NCBI GenBank assembly: GCA_940671915.1
Contig: CALNVZ010003426.1
Span: 46,294,085-46,358,084 of the forward strand
Reading direction: 5' to 3'
DNA from: Paracentrotus lividus
Lineage: Eukaryota; Echinodermata; Echinoidea; Camarodonta; Echinidae
DNA: 64,000 nt
The notes beneath the pieces were generated by a model. It had not been told where the DNA came from, did not search any database, and was given only the letters and a program-made list of their open reading frames with translations. The stretch's first letter is position 1. Every line of letters begins with the position of its first letter. The translations under genes were made by a program, and so were the position numbers. Shown piece after piece: positions 48,416 through 61,348 of this stretch.

Positions 48416-49987
48416 CTCTTTTCCTGTCTGCCTATCTGTCTATTTGGTTTAACCTGCATCAAAATTGATACTAGTACATGCATATGCAGTGTATTGTCCG
48501 CTGAGAGCCAGAACGGCGATAACACATAGAACATATCGGTGTAACGTTCTTCTGACATCCCAAAGACAAGTGCACATATAAAATTTTACAAGGTTATAGT
48601 ACTTCCGTGTCATTTAGTTTGGACCTGCACATTCCCCATGGCAAATTACTTGGTTAGTTATATAAAATTTTGTACTATTACAAGTGCAATTAAGTAGTAA
48701 ATCAAATGTTTATATTTGTTCATTTGGTTTTTTTTTCGTTCTACTCTCTCTCTCTCTCCTTCAGATCTCCTTCACTATCTTTGCTCTAATGAACCCCATC
48801 ATGGCAAATGATGTATTACAGCAGAAAAACTCTGTAAGATTAATAGTAGCATTAAGCATGTCTGAAATATTTAAAATTTAAATTAGCTTTGAATGTACCT
48901 TGAAAGTAAACAAAAATAATTTGGGCATCATAAAGAGAATTAAAAGTTGTCCATGATACAAGATCATTGGTTCGTTTTTGATTGCCTAGTTGTAAACACA
49001 TAAATTATTTTAAATGGTCTCCTTACTGATTAAGCCCCATTATGACCTAACAGACTATACTAGAATCCCATCTTTGATAGACCAAAGGCAACCTTTCTTT
49101 GTGTATTTGTGAGGAATTGTGCTATCATTTACTTAGACAATATGATCCTGCAATGTTGGGCAACATTGGTTTTTTTTTTCTGAGATAGTTCCAGTCTGGG
49201 CTTAAAAGTAGCATACTATAAAATTGTAGCAGGGGGACTGTTGCATAGTCAACCCTTCAATTCTGGCTGTGAAAAATGTTTCCCTAGTCTTCAAAGAACA
49301 GATCAAAGGTACTCTTAAGTGGTTCTGGATAATTTTATTTTTGATATTTTTTTTTCTTCTCACATACCATTTAATGAAAGTGTAGATGAAGCTTAAACTA
49401 GAAAGCACTTTCAACAAATTATCCCTCTAATCTACATTAGCTTGTGAAGATTATAAATTTCCTTTGGACATATCCAACGTGAACTTGCAAAGTTTCCTCA
49501 AATGTTCTTGTTTATTCCGCATACCATGTGATGAAATCTATTCTACTTGAAAGCCCATCTACACAGTTTTTGGCACTGTCTGGCGATAGATGCAAATTCA
49601 ATTATTTTAATCATGAAACTTCTTTCATCTTCTTCGATAACGTCTTAGAAATCTTCTTTTAATTGTTCCTGAACAGGTTGCTATTCCCACATACCATGAT
49701 ACCATGTAATGAAAATCTACACCTAACCTACTAGGAAAGCATGTTAAGAGAACTCCCATCTCGGACGGGCCAACAGAAAAGTTAGTCTGGAAGCGAGCAA
49801 TTTATCTTCGGTCTTCTTCTGAATTATCAGACATGACACCTGCATGATTAGTCCAATGGTATTTGGTCATCCTGCACACCGCATGATGAAAGTCTAGACC
49901 TAAACTACAAGGCAAGCATGTCTAAAGAGTTCCAGAATGAGATTGCGAGCAATTTGGCTTTATTCTTTGAATAGGTCAAAGGTGAAC

Positions 49988-50107
49988 CTTCGAGGTTGGT
50001 CCACTTTCCCTTGGTTGTCCTGGTACTTCTGTAATAGTCGTAGGGCCATCTCAATATCCTCATCATCGGTCCTCACTGACCTTGATTTAGGGTTGAGGCG
50101 AACGCTT
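49988..50107 (-). CDS. PPP1R12A: MYPT exon: linker with RSVRLN and coil-like segment
   Basis: 120-nt exon. There are two nested acceptors (CAG and AG two bases apart); only the inner one keeps the frame. It encodes SVRLNPKSRSVRTDDEDIEM, then ALRLLQKYQDNQGKVDQPR. The donor is the weak GTTCAC, but it leaves the phase that the 45.6-kb exon requires. If that donor is not used the frame stays open for about nine codons (RFTFDLFKE) and then stops, giving a possible short isoform. Confidence 0.8.
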
Positions 50108-51922
50108 CTCTGTAGAAAACTGTTTAGCGATAATAAAAGACCACATCACAGGACCGATTAACAGCGGTTTTATCCATGTATAAAGTGTAAGCCATCTTGT
50201 AGGGCCAACATGATGCTGTCTTCTACTTTAAGAATTTAATCCCACTTAAGACAAAGTATGGCTTGTTTGATTTTATAAGGAGCTGGCAAAGGAGCCTGGA
50301 GAAGTTTTGTCTTGATCTCTTTATCAAAAGGGGGTTATTATAATTTTCGTACAGTTTTCTTAAATGCTTTAGCAGTCGAAAGTATCATAACCGTCTGATT
50401 GTAATGGTTGTATTTCTTATTCGCGTCCAATTTGGATCAATTCTAAAAGATGTGTTGGAAACAAATAAAAATTATGGATATTCAGAAAAATTAAAATTCT
50501 CTGATCAAACCAGAATTTGCTTCATGGAATATTGGAAATGTCTAAATTTGTGTGTCAGGGACAAAGAAAAAACATTCTATGATCTATCATTTTTCAATTC
50601 AACACACACATACACACCCACACACACACGCACAATTCACCCATGTAGCCCCTCATCAAACCCTATACGCAATGTGCCTCACATGTACGTGGAGAAGCCC
50701 ATATCACATACAAAAGAAATTGTCGTTTGTTTGAAGTTGGCAACAGCAAATCAAAATGGTGACCAACACTGCACAAACTTTTTTTGGGGGGGGGGGGGCT
50801 TTCGTTTTTTACATAAATTGAATGATTTCCTTCCAAAAGCTGGGTTGTTTTTGTTTTTTTAATATGAGAATAATGTTTCAGATAAGCTGGACATTTGCAG
50901 CTTTTTAAGGCACTTTTTAAACACAAATTTATGAACTTGACAAATGTCTTTCCATATGAGCCATTTAACATGAATACCAGCAATATTTTGTGCAGTTTCT
51001 ATTCATATAATGGTAGATTTGGGATTTTTAAATTATTTCTTATTTTTTTTATTTATTTATTTTTTTTTTTGAACTTGAATGCTTTGATACATTGGGAAGA
51101 CAAAAATTGCAGTGCTGCTCTTTGTGGTGTGTGCATGAAGGATTGCCTTATGTGGATGAGCCTCGGATCTGACAATTTCTTTTGCTAAGCTTTATGGTCG
51201 ATGATAAGCTCGTCCGTAGTGTTAGTGCAATGTGCATTGATGATGTGGGCAATGTTCAGGCTTTTTTGTTGTCTTTTTTTTAATTCCATCACTTTCATTT
51301 TAATAATGACAAATAAAACAGATATCATTATTGACCTATAAATGAAAACAATCTTTGAGCACAAATTTAATTTGAATCAATCTTCAAAAATATATATATC
51401 TTTTGACCCTTTTGCACAATTTGTATTTAAGCTACATGTAGATTTACAGTGAAATTGTTTGATGCTATTTTCCCCCCTTGAACGATAAAAAGCTCAAAGG
51501 CTTCCATTAGAATTGTATCTCTGTTTGAATAAAAATCATATCTTAATTTTTTGTCTTTAATTCTTTGCAAGTTGTACTAGTTCATCTTTTCAAGAAACAT
51601 TTGTTTTATGAACGAATGAAAAATGAATCCAAATGAAATCTACTTTCTTTTTCTAAGAAACAGGTGCTCAAAAATATGGAACCTTCTGATGGGAAAGGAA
51701 ATCTAGCATAGGACAAAATTAAATCATGGATTTATAATAAATTATCTTTTTTCCTATTTCTTTTCTTTCTTTTTTTTTCCCCCCCATACCTGAACATCCC
51801 CATTGCATGGAGGCCTGTTGTTAGTGACACAGATGGCCAGAATGCACAATTTATTTGTTGATAATGATAAATAATAATAATAAAAATAAAGAGGAAAAAA
51901 CAAATAAAAGCATCATACATAC
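50108..51922. other. Intron between the 51.9- and 50.1-kb exons
   Basis: A CA-rich stretch near 50.60-50.63 kb, a T/G homopolymer tract near 50.78 kb and T-rich sequence near 51.05 kb. No exon seen. Confidence 0.5.
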
Positions 51923-51952
51923 CGACTACTATCTGAGGATGACAATCGCTGT
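51923..51952 (-). CDS. PPP1R12A: MYPT small exon, 30 nt, serine-rich
   Basis: 30-nt exon between a TTTGCAG acceptor and a GTATGT donor. With the AG left by the previous exon it reads R-QRLSSSDSS and leaves CG. Only this phase gives a serine-rich, stop-free peptide that joins its neighbours. Basic residues followed by clustered serines suggest kinase sites; that is inference. Its length divides by three, so it could be skipped without a frameshift. Confidence 0.72.
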
Positions 51953-53471
51953 CTGCAAATAGTTATGTTCATATACACTTAAATAAGATAAGAGGGCACT
52001 TATCCAAAGATAACACATTATTTATCGTCGTCCTTAAGTCCCATTAGAAGGACTTGAAGGACAGCTGGTCCAGAAATCAAAACATTGATAATGGGTTCGA
52101 CATAGGAGTAAAAGAAATGGAATATCAATAAACTAATTCATCTAGTTGAAAATATTTTTTTAGGGGCATTATTTTTTACAGCAAAAAAATAATAATATAA
52201 CAATAATAATAAATTGATTTAGACATTACAAAGCTGATTATATTTTAAAGCTAACTTCTCAACCCCCTAAAAATAAAACAAAACAAAACCTAAGATACAT
52301 TTCCTTGATATATATTTCACTTTAGTCCAAGAGGTATTAATATCTAAGGGAAGAGTTCAGTATTTCAGCTTCCTGCCCAAATGACCCAAAGTAATCAAAT
52401 CTTTTCCCACTTTTTTTTTTCAAAAAGAAGAATCAAGAACCTGCTTTTGGGTAATTTTTATTCTTGCTTGGTTTTTAAAAGTCTGCATGGCATGTCTTTG
52501 TTCAGTTTGGCAGTTGTGGAAAAGACCCCACTTGCACTCTATGCTGATCCATAAAGCTCACATATTTATGTTTAAATGCTATTTGATTATTGATTATTAT
52601 TTAAAGGACTGTAAATAACTTTAAAGAATCTGTAATGAATTAATGGGGGAACAAAATAAAAATACTTTGATAATATACTCCTCTCTAACCGAAACTTTGT
52701 TATACTGAGAAACAGGGGAGGGGACTGTTAGTACTAAAGTTATGTATATTGTAGGATTATATTATTATGTTGTATATATGATGTATTCTACATTTTGTTA
52801 ATTTATCATGTGGACCCTTGGTGAGAAAGCTGTGCTGTAATGGCTCAGCTGACCAGAGTTATCCATCCATAATGACAGACTAAGTTTTTTTTTTTTTTTT
52901 TTTTTATCACACTTTATATGCACGGTTGATTTTTAGATTGGCAAATGAATTCAAATAAAATAATTGTCACCTCCAATTTATTATCAGAGCATTATGTGCA
53001 TGTATAGAACTTCTTTTGGGAACTGCGTCTGCATATTATCACACTTTACATGTAGGTATGGCATCACTGACCTGATTCGCATAGATTGAGATTACGAGAT
53101 GGAATGAAACACGCTCAGTCGACAATTACTTCAACGTCGATTTCATACACCAGTCATACATGTATTCCTAACTTCAATTCTAGATTTATATACTTGACTC
53201 TAAATTGAGCTTAAACCTTAATCACAACCTTTACCTTAACCTTAACTCTATATTGTTGTGATTAAACTTCAGGACAAATGTTGCCAGAGCCAATGCCGGG
53301 TCACCTTTTGCAATCCTGTAATGAGGGTGCCTCCTTGGGGAAATTCCCCTTTGAGGGGAAATCCCCCCTCGAAGGGAAATTCCCCACTGGAAGCACGCTT
53401 AGGGTTGGTTAGAAAGAAAAGCATGTTATTTGCACAAGATTAAAGTTAATCGGCAGAGAGTGTTAACTCAC
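51953..53471. other. Intron between the 53.5- and 51.9-kb exons
   Basis: Mostly AT-rich with a T-run near 52.89 kb. Just left of the 53.5-kb exon lies a small cluster of GGGGAAATTCCCC-type palindromes (53337-53385). Confidence 0.5.
53337..53385. repeat. Three tandem kappaB-like palindromes
   Basis: GGGGAAATTCCCC (53337), GGGGAAATCCCCC (53355) and GGGAAATTCCCC (53374) repeat at 18-19-bp spacing. Each fits the Rel/NF-kB consensus GGGRNWYYCC. It may simply be a short tandem repeat; a regulatory role is inference. Confidence 0.6.
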
Positions 53472-53536
53472 CTTCGTTTCAACGGTGGAGGTACTTTTGT
53501 GTCGATCCGGGGAGCGGTTGGCTCGTCTTTCTTCAT
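53472..53536 (-). CDS. PPP1R12A: MYPT exon: basic linker after ankyrin repeats
   Basis: 65-nt exon, acceptor TTTCAG, donor GTGAGT. In phase 0 it reads MKKDEPTAPRIDTKVPPPLK plus RR, leaving AG for the next exon. The local sequence is not strongly conserved in the family. The call rests on good splice sites, phase agreement with exons on both sides, and the resulting run KRRQRLSSSDSSRSVRLN. The initial ATG is not a start codon. Confidence 0.75.
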
Positions 53537-55261
53537 CTGAAAGCAAAGAGGACACATGCAAAACGATAACTCAACATTAAAACAGGCGCGACTACGTGCA
53601 CATGTAGGACACACGTGTATGACACACGTTCACACATACATACAGTTATTCCTGCACGCTTAAGCTCACAATTAAATAACGATAGAAGAGACAAAACTGA
53701 TCTACTTCCACTAAACGGTGTTAAAACACCGCTTAATCTGTACACAGAACCAGCACTGCCCCAAACACAAATCGTATATGAAGCCACAGGAAGAAACCAT
53801 GTAGCTAGCCCTCTTAGATAGTCCAGGTCGCTAGGCTTGCAGCTAGCCCACCAACTAGCCCTGAATTCTTATTCTACACAGCAGAAAAAGAGCCAACAAT
53901 TTAAAGATTTTTTTTCGAGTGAACGATATCACTTCATGAAAAGTGATGTTCTTTGAGACTTAAGCACTCAAAATGCTGAACTAAATCCAGGTTAACTTTG
54001 TAAGAAAGTGGTGATACTAGAGTTTCACTTCATAAATAATACCTCAGAGGTATGTACATGTATATTTTCTTCTTACAGTGCTTTTTAAATAACTTAAGAG
54101 AAAACCAATTGTGGAGAATATATTTATAGTGCAAAACAAAGAGGTGTTTATAGGCCTATTAGTCATAAAAAGGTCTAATTCGATAAGAATAATTGTATCG
54201 TTAGATCAGTACAACATCTGCTCACGGACTGGAAGCTAAAAAGAAAAACCCAACCAGCTGGAACACTCATTCACAATCAGGCTCACAGTACACATAACAT
54301 TTAGTACAATTAAATACAATGTTAATATACACACTCCTGCATATAAAAAGAGAAACAAAGTCACTTAGAAATACAAATTGCATAGAAAAATATCCTTGCA
54401 GCATTTACATTTTTAGCATACAAAATATAGATCATTAATATTTGTAAATTATTGAATGACCACTTGAGTTGACTGATACCAATATCATGTTAAACTACTA
54501 ACTTGTCTCCAGTTTTATTTCAAAATAATTATTAAGAAAGAAGAATTAATACCCCTAGATATCAATTTCCAATATTCAACTGGATTTTTTAATAAAATAC
54601 TAGGTTTTTTTTCACAGTGCTAAAGATGAGCATCAGACGATGTTGAAACTGTATAAATGGAAGTAAACATTAAAGTGCTTCCCTTTTTTTAACTGCAAAA
54701 CTCAAATGTTCGAACTACATTTCTTTTTAAAGACAAAATCTGAGATTTGGTGATAAGAAAGAATCACCACTAATCAAACATTTAATGCATTTAGTTTTAA
54801 TAAAAAGAATGTTTGGATCTTAAATTCCTCATTATTCTAATACCAGTCTACAAATTTATATTGAAGCTTGACAATAACAGGTGCATGGGCTCCCAGATTT
54901 GATCTCCTGATCCAAAAATTGCAGAAATTGAAGCAGGTGCCCTAACTGTATATGCACTAATATTTTTAATTGAAATTTGGTTCCCCTTATCACAGAAGTT
55001 AGTGTGAAGCCCATATAGACATAAATTGAATCCAACATCAAATTCTGCAGAAATCACATCACAATTGCAGAATTCTGTGCATGTTAGACGAAAAGCCCAA
55101 ATCTCCACAATTCAAGGCTCAGTAAAACTACATGTAGCTTCCCGTTGACAATACTTCATTAAAGTTTGTTTAAAAACGCAGGTTATGAGACATTAATTGC
55201 AATTTAGTTGCTTTTTTTTTAAGGTATCGTTAACTGCTGTTATATACACACAGCCCCAAAT

Positions 55262-55385
55262 ACACTTTACACCAGAGGCGCCAGAGAAGACAAAGGATTG
55301 GAGGGGTAAGCCATTGTTAACACACAATCGCTTTTCCCTCCAATCTTTTGTTTCTGCAGAGCTTTCTGATGCCTCTAGTTTACAC
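55262..55385. repeat. Imperfect inverted repeat
   Basis: AGAGGCGCCAGAGAAGACAA with AGGATTGGAGGGG on the left pairs with CCCTCCAATCTTTTGTTTCT and CTTTCTGATGCCTCT on the right around a short loop. It explains the two similar-looking ORFs on opposite strands here; neither is likely coding. Confidence 0.7.
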
Positions 55386-56831
55386 ACCATCTAAAATTAA
55401 AGTTTAAGACAGATATTTCCAATTCAAACCTCATTCCAGAATTTGGGCCACAATGGATTTCTGTGTTTGCCAACATTATGGGTTAGCAATAGCAGCGTCA
55501 CTTACTTAGCCACATACATGTAAAAACATAAAAACAGACAGTTCTTAAATACTACGACACTGTTGGAGTATGAACATTCATAACTCCGTCTCAGATTTTC
55601 GTGTAAACTTGTCCCCGAAAATAAGTTACCTTCAGATTCCCCTAACATATAATTAAAACCTTTATACAAAGCTAATGCTCCTCTGTCTCTGAACAAAAGT
55701 ATTAATTTTAGATCTACATTATTGTTCACAGTATTCTAATCCAAAGATGGCCCCAAAATCTTTGATGTTGATTAAGATTTGACTCTGATGCCCACATAAA
55801 CAATAACGAATACAGTCCACTCTCATTAAATGATGGTCGGGACCAAGCCAATTACCTTTTTATAATGAAACCTTGTTAAACTGAATAGAGAACACATAAG
55901 TTATGACAAATTGGAATCGTGAGAATTGTCTTGTAATAAAACCCCAAAGTATCAGTGCTCATTCAAACATGAGTGGACTTTATAAACCCAACGTGTTTAC
56001 GTAACTGTTGTTGTACAATGATTTTAAACAGAGAATAGACACATTTTCAAGTCATTGCTCCAGACCAACCAAGGAAATTGGTTGGTATATGAAATATGAT
56101 ATACATTCAGAATGAAAACATGTAGGGCATTATGAGAATACAATAGAAACACTAGATTTGGAAACAACAAAATCAGGTTGTTCTACTTTTGAGGTTGGAA
56201 ATGCTAGGTGATACGAAGATGCAATGGTGCAAATTTTTGGTGCTAACCAAAACAAAATTTACTTCAAGCAAATCCAGTTTTTTTTTCTCAATGAAACGTG
56301 TCTGTGCTATACACTACACACAAAATAAACAAACAAATGAGAGAGAGAAGAGAGGAGGGGGTGTGAGGGGGATTGGACCGTCAACACAAGGGGGGGGGGG
56401 AGAAGCGCAAAATCAAAAATAAAAGAACAAGGCCTCGTTATGCAGAAAAGGTGCAAACTCTTGTGGAGATCACAAAGGAACTGCAAAGTGTCTTATTCAT
56501 GCAAAATTTGTCTACTCTAAGTGCATGAAATAACATTTATTATCATGTATCGAAATAAGGAAATAAATTTCATATTCACCATTCTTAAATACTTATTAAA
56601 CTTCATAATTTGATGTTTTACATATTAAGTCATTTGCAAGAAGGTTTACATTTCTAGATATGATAGTTAATCTAGGAATAAACAAAGTGCAATATCAATT
56701 TCAAAATTTAAACATGTACTTTAAAAAATGCCCGCAATAGCTCGAAACTTGTTACTGTGGTGATTTTATGACATAATATTATCAAAATATGTACACTAGT
56801 ATCAATAGAAAACATGGGACAAATTACATCT

Positions 56832-56990
56832 GGGCACAGTTGCATAAAACTTGGTATTATGGTAAAGTTTACCATCAATGGCAACTTTCAGCAAATACTG
56901 CATTCTGATTGGCTGTTGAGCAACATTTCTATGATAGTTCCCATTCATAGAAAAGTTCCTATAATAGTAACTTTTGATACAACAGCACCC
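56832..56990. mobile_element. Foldback element, GGG(C/T)(A/G)C(A/T)GTTG termini
   Basis: The left end GGGCACAGTTGCATAAAACT and the reverse complement of the right end GGGTGCTGTTGTATCAAAAG form a terminal inverted repeat, continuing into ACTATTAT-type inner sequence. 159 bp. Related to 17097-17236. Confidence 0.7.
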
Positions 56991-58825
56991 TCAACAGTAT
57001 GTACGTAGGTGAAATCGGGATCTAGTGATTTACTCCCTTAAGAGGTTCGGGACAGTTGACTAGTAGATTTTATTACTGAAATCGGGCCCCAGTGACTTGA
57101 TCCCTTTTTAACAGTTAGGGGTCACATCAGAGACATGTACCCATGACAGCTGATTAGTATGGTCCGAGGCTCCTGTAGTCTTTGTTTCAGACCCTTTGCT
57201 TAGGCTATCTTTTGTCAGTCCCATCCTACTATATCTCAGGCTATATACTTCATGAGTGAATCAATACAAGTTGAAGCAAATTTAAAAATTAAACAACTGT
57301 TTTACCATGATCACTCATCTATCCCTAAAAGTGTGGCCCTAAATCTTGGAAACTGAAATTGCTTTTTGGTGGTAGAGCAGCCTGAAAGACAAGACTATGT
57401 TAGGGTACAGGAATTTCCATGTATACAAGGGTCTAATGGAGGATCTACAGTTGTTAGATTGGAATGTACATTGTATACATGTCTCATTACATAGGTTCTA
57501 TTACTTTGTCTTCATTTTCAGACCCGTAATAAAATTAAATTCAGGCTTCAACCTACAATTTACAAACTTTTCTCATTTTTAATGTTATTATTTTCTTCTT
57601 CTTATTTTAGATGTATTTAATCTTCTTGAATTTATTGCTCCTAATTGGTAGCCATAAAATCAAATACATTGTACATGTGGAGATAGAACCTGCACCCATC
57701 CTATCCCATCCACTAAGATATAAATCTCTTTCAAAATCCTCATTTAGTTCCTTTACTTTATAAGTTTTGCCTAAATATTGATAATTTGATAAACACATAT
57801 TCAAAAATATTATAAACACGTCACTACAACTTTGATATAATCTGGAATGCCAGGAGAAAGTTGGTAGAATTGAGCTTAATTAAATTCTCGCACATAAATC
57901 CCTTCCAGGTTTAAAAAAAAAATTAAAAATCCCATATCAACAAAATTTGTTATCTTTACAATGTCAACCCTATCAACCAATTTCACTTTTTTATGAATTT
58001 TAAATTTAAGAGATGGGTCTAAGAAGAAGACTAGAGTGACTCCCCTGGTATGGTTGCCAATTTGCCGATGAGTCAAGGAGGAGAGATAATCTATCATGTG
58101 TTTTCTGAGTTTGTATAAGTGACAATGGAATGCTACAGAGAGCCCAGTCTCTCTGCGTTTCTTCCTATGGTTCGGTTCCCCCACAAGCTTTCCAATACCA
58201 GTCTCAATGTAATACCCTATAACATGTTCTATTTAAATGCATCAATGCTTTGAGGATTGGTGTCTCTAAATCTTATAAAATTGAACAACCTGAATGTAAT
58301 GTCATATCCTAAAATTAATATCTAGAACCGTAGACATTTTTATTAAATTATAATTATTATCGGCAAGTATCTTGCATATCACTATCTACAATTACAGCAG
58401 TAACAGAATCCCCAATTCTTACTAAATATAATTTCTATGTTCCATGATCTACAAAAGTTATATGGATGAAAATTTATTGAAGATATAATATATATGAAAG
58501 TTCAATTCTCAAGAAAATAAAACTTTACATAAAGTGCGAACAGGGTCAACTTACAATGATCATACCCCTCCTCTCATCTCTCCTAACACCTCCAATTAAA
58601 TATCAAGACATTTTCATGATAAAACAATTTAACTTTCGGGTGTAAACAGGGGTCTAGTTTCAAGAGAGCAATACTTTAAAATGGCCTGGTAATAGCCAGC
58701 CGGTCGGTGCAATTAATGCATAATCACACTCATGACATGTGTCGATTATATGTTAACATACATCTCCTTTTCCCTGTTGACAGATTCAAGTTAGAGAACG
58801 GCACATGGCTGAACTCATCCTATGA

Positions 58826-59625
58826 ACCCGACCCCCTTCCTGAATGCTTTGTGCAATTCAACCTCCTACTTTCCAAGAAATATCTGGTTAGGTCAGGTAA
58901 TGGAGGGATGTTTTACAGGAGCCAAGTAATGCTTCAGTACTGGGAACTAATGTAAGTTAAGATGATCTTTCACCAGTTCTTTACCATTGTCCTTACCTTG
59001 ATAGCTGACCCCTTCCCTAAACGCTAAATGCAATTCAACCTCCTACTTTCCAAGAATGATCTGGTTAGGTAGAGCTATCGGGAGACAGTTTACAGTCCGG
59101 AGGCAAGATGATGTTCTTGTCCAGGTAAAGAGAAGATGCTCTTTCATCAATGCAATATCTGACCCCCCCCCCCCTTCCTGAATGTTATGTGCGATTTAAC
59201 CTCCAACTTTCCAAGAATTATCTGGTCAGGTATGGTGCTATAGAGAGCCCTGGGGCAAGATGATGTTCTTGTCCCAAGAAGACCTTCACTAAACATAAAG
59301 GTTTATCTTATCTAACCCCTTCCATGAATGCTTTGTGCAATCCAACCTCCTACCTCGCTAGAATTATCTGGTCAGCTGTAGATTATTAAGGGGATTTTTC
59401 TTTTTAAGGGAGGCAAGGAAATGTTTTGGTATGCCAGGAGCTAATCACACCAAAGAAGATCTTTAATCGATTCTCTTTCTGTGCCCTTTCCTACAAATCT
59501 GATACCCTCCGTGGATGAATGCTATATTGTAAATGCAATTCAACCTCCTACTTTCCAAGAAAAATCTGTTCAGGTGGGGCTATAAAGGGAATATTTACAG
59601 TCCTGAAGTAAGAGGATGATCTGGG
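58826..59625. repeat. Five-unit tandem repeat, about 150-190 bp per unit
   Basis: Five times in order: GACCCC(C)TTCC, AATGC..., TGCAATTCAACCTCCTACTT, TCCAAGAA, ATCTGGTTAGGT or close variants, at about 58830, 59007, 59160, 59316 and 59500. Units are diverged in their second halves (TTTACAGTCC, GATGTTCTTGTCC). The 82-codon plus-strand ORF over the first unit is therefore repeat, not a gene. Confidence 0.85.
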
Positions 59626-59757
59626 GCCCCCGTTTCTCTAAACTGTAATAAGTAAGTTCTTGGACAACCAATAAGGACACATATTTTAGAATTCAGATGC
59701 ATTTCAATGGGATGTCCACGATCTTAGACTTATGACGGTTTTGTGATACAGGCCCCT
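59623..59757. mobile_element. Foldback element, GGGGCC termini
   Basis: The left end GGGGCCCCCGTTTCTCTAAA with CTGTAATAAGT matches the reverse complement of the right end GGGGCCTGTATCACAAAACC GTCATAAGT with small gaps. About 135 bp, directly after the five-unit repeat. Confidence 0.6.
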
Positions 59758-60633
59758 GATGTCCAGGGAACAACTACCTTAGGTAAAGGTGAACTTTCAC
59801 TGATTATGGAATTTTCTACAAATCTACTCTCCCCCCTCCTACCAAAGATACCCCCCCCCCCCCTTTACAAGTCACTTCAGATTTATCTCCAAACTAGTTT
59901 TGAACTCCCATGATGCACCCTTCAAAATAAAACATTTGGCTAAATTGCAACAACTGCTACCTCAAATAGTTTGCTTCTAATATTTCTAATCATACCCGAA
60001 ATCTCTTCAAGTCAATAAAGATAATAAATTGTATTGTTAATCTCTGGGTGTTGCCACCAAAATTGCAAACTTTACAGAAATTCTTTTTGATACACGCCAA
60101 TCTGAGTAACCAAGGGCAAATATTTATTTTTTCAAAATAATTCCTAGTTATTGTTCACTGTAAAAACAGGTGAAATTATTATAATAAGTTCTTGGCATTC
60201 TTTTACTTTTAATGGTCAACTTTAAAATACCACCATTGCAATATTTCATCAGCACACATAATTTATACTATGTCTTGACTTTTACAACACAGCTTTTATA
60301 ACATTTTCTAAAATTGAAAAACATATTCACGCCACAATTACTCAATAAGTTGTTGACCCAAATAACCTGGAAAATCTTTATGTGCAACATCAATCCAAAT
60401 CAAACATTTATTTTTTAAAGACCTGTCATCTATCAGTTGTTTTATTTGTATTGCACATGACACTTTCCAGCTTTCAAATTCAAACAAGAAATACAATAAT
60501 CTCTCAACAAATTGAAAAAGAAAACACTGTGGATTTCTTTCTTCAAATATCACAATCTTGAGTATCACTGTGTGCATTTTCAATTCAATCCCAACAATCT
60601 TTAATTTTGTTTTTTCTTATTTGTGCTACTTAC

Positions 60634-60708
60634 TGATGCTTGTTTCTTTTTGAGTTCCTCGAGCCATTTCAAAATTTCTTCGTCTGCTAAATCGAATGCT
60701 GTGTGATT
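60634..60708 (-). CDS. PPP1R12A: MYPT exon: end of ankyrin domain
   Basis: 75-nt exon in phase 0 at both ends, acceptor TATTTAG, donor GTAAGT. It encodes NHTAFDLADEEILKWLEELK followed by KKQAS. This matches the conserved end of the MYPT ankyrin domain (TAFDVADEDILGYLEELQKKQ in vertebrates). The next recognised exon is about 7 kb away. Confidence 0.95.
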
Positions 60709-61076
60709 CTAAATAATAAAGTAAATGGAATCAAAAAAGAAATCCTTTGTTAGTTTTAATGTTCGGCATACAACACATACATAGTATTTAAACATTCAAA
60801 GATACAACTAATATGGATACACAGTGTATTGCTCCACTCAGAGCTTATATGTAACTAGAACAATTCTCTTTTTTCCCTTTAGGTCCAATGAGCCAAACCT
60901 CTGAACCAAATATCTGATAATATTTTATATTGCATTACTTTTGTCCTATGACAATAAATTTGGTTAACAATGCTTATCCGTTTTTTTAATCATGGTTATG
61001 CAAAAATTCAAATAATTAGAAACTAAAAGGATGTTACATTTACTTCTGATCTTCCCTGTCATAAGGGTGATCTATT

Positions 61077-61330
61077 CTAGATATTATTTAGTATCTCAAG
61101 TTAATCCTATAACATACTTGATTCTTTTATTAACCCTATCACTTACTTTCAGCTCTAAAAAATCCCAGATACCACTTATTAGCTCAAGTTTTCCCTCTAG
61201 CATACTCATTTTTTTTAGTAACCATATCACTTTTTTTATACCGAAACAAATCCCAGATATCACTTACTATCTCAAGTTGTCCCTCAAATGCACTAATTTT
61301 GTTTAGTAACCGTATCACTTACTTTCGGGC
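61077..61330. repeat. Three-unit tandem repeat beside an exon donor
   Basis: Units of about 80-90 bp share (C)AGATAT(C/T)ACTTA, ATCTCAAGTT, CCCT, TTAGTAACC(A/G)TATCACTT and a C-rich end AAATCC. On the minus strand two units carry GAAAGTAAGT, a good 5' splice match, within 210 bp of the real donor at 61348. Confidence 0.7.
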
Positions 61331-61348
61331 GTCGTGACTTAAACTTAC

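Larger units (their letters stand above)
45614..49987. other. Intron(s) between the 50.1- and 45.6-kb exons
   Basis: Contains the 18-nt candidate microexon (47867-47884) and a pyrimidine tract with (CT)n (48320-48415). Otherwise AT-rich and featureless to inspection. Confidence 0.5.
53537..60633. other. Large intron between the 60.7- and 53.5-kb exons
   Basis: No exon seen in 7 kb. Contains foldbacks at 55262-55385, 56832-56990 and 59623-59757 and a five-unit tandem repeat (58826-59625). G/GA tracts lie near 56.35 kb. Confidence 0.55.

Noticed and set aside
55193..55394. Two similar ORFs on opposite strands
   Set aside because: Explained by an imperfect inverted repeat.
55800..55990. Possible pattern in TCTCATTAAATGATGGTCGG and nearby words
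   Set aside because: Looked like a repeat fragment but no second copy or inverted arm was found in the window.
58707..58955. 82-codon plus-strand ORF with DRFKLENGTWLNSSYEP
   Set aside because: Lies over the first unit of a five-unit tandem repeat; other units do not keep the frame.
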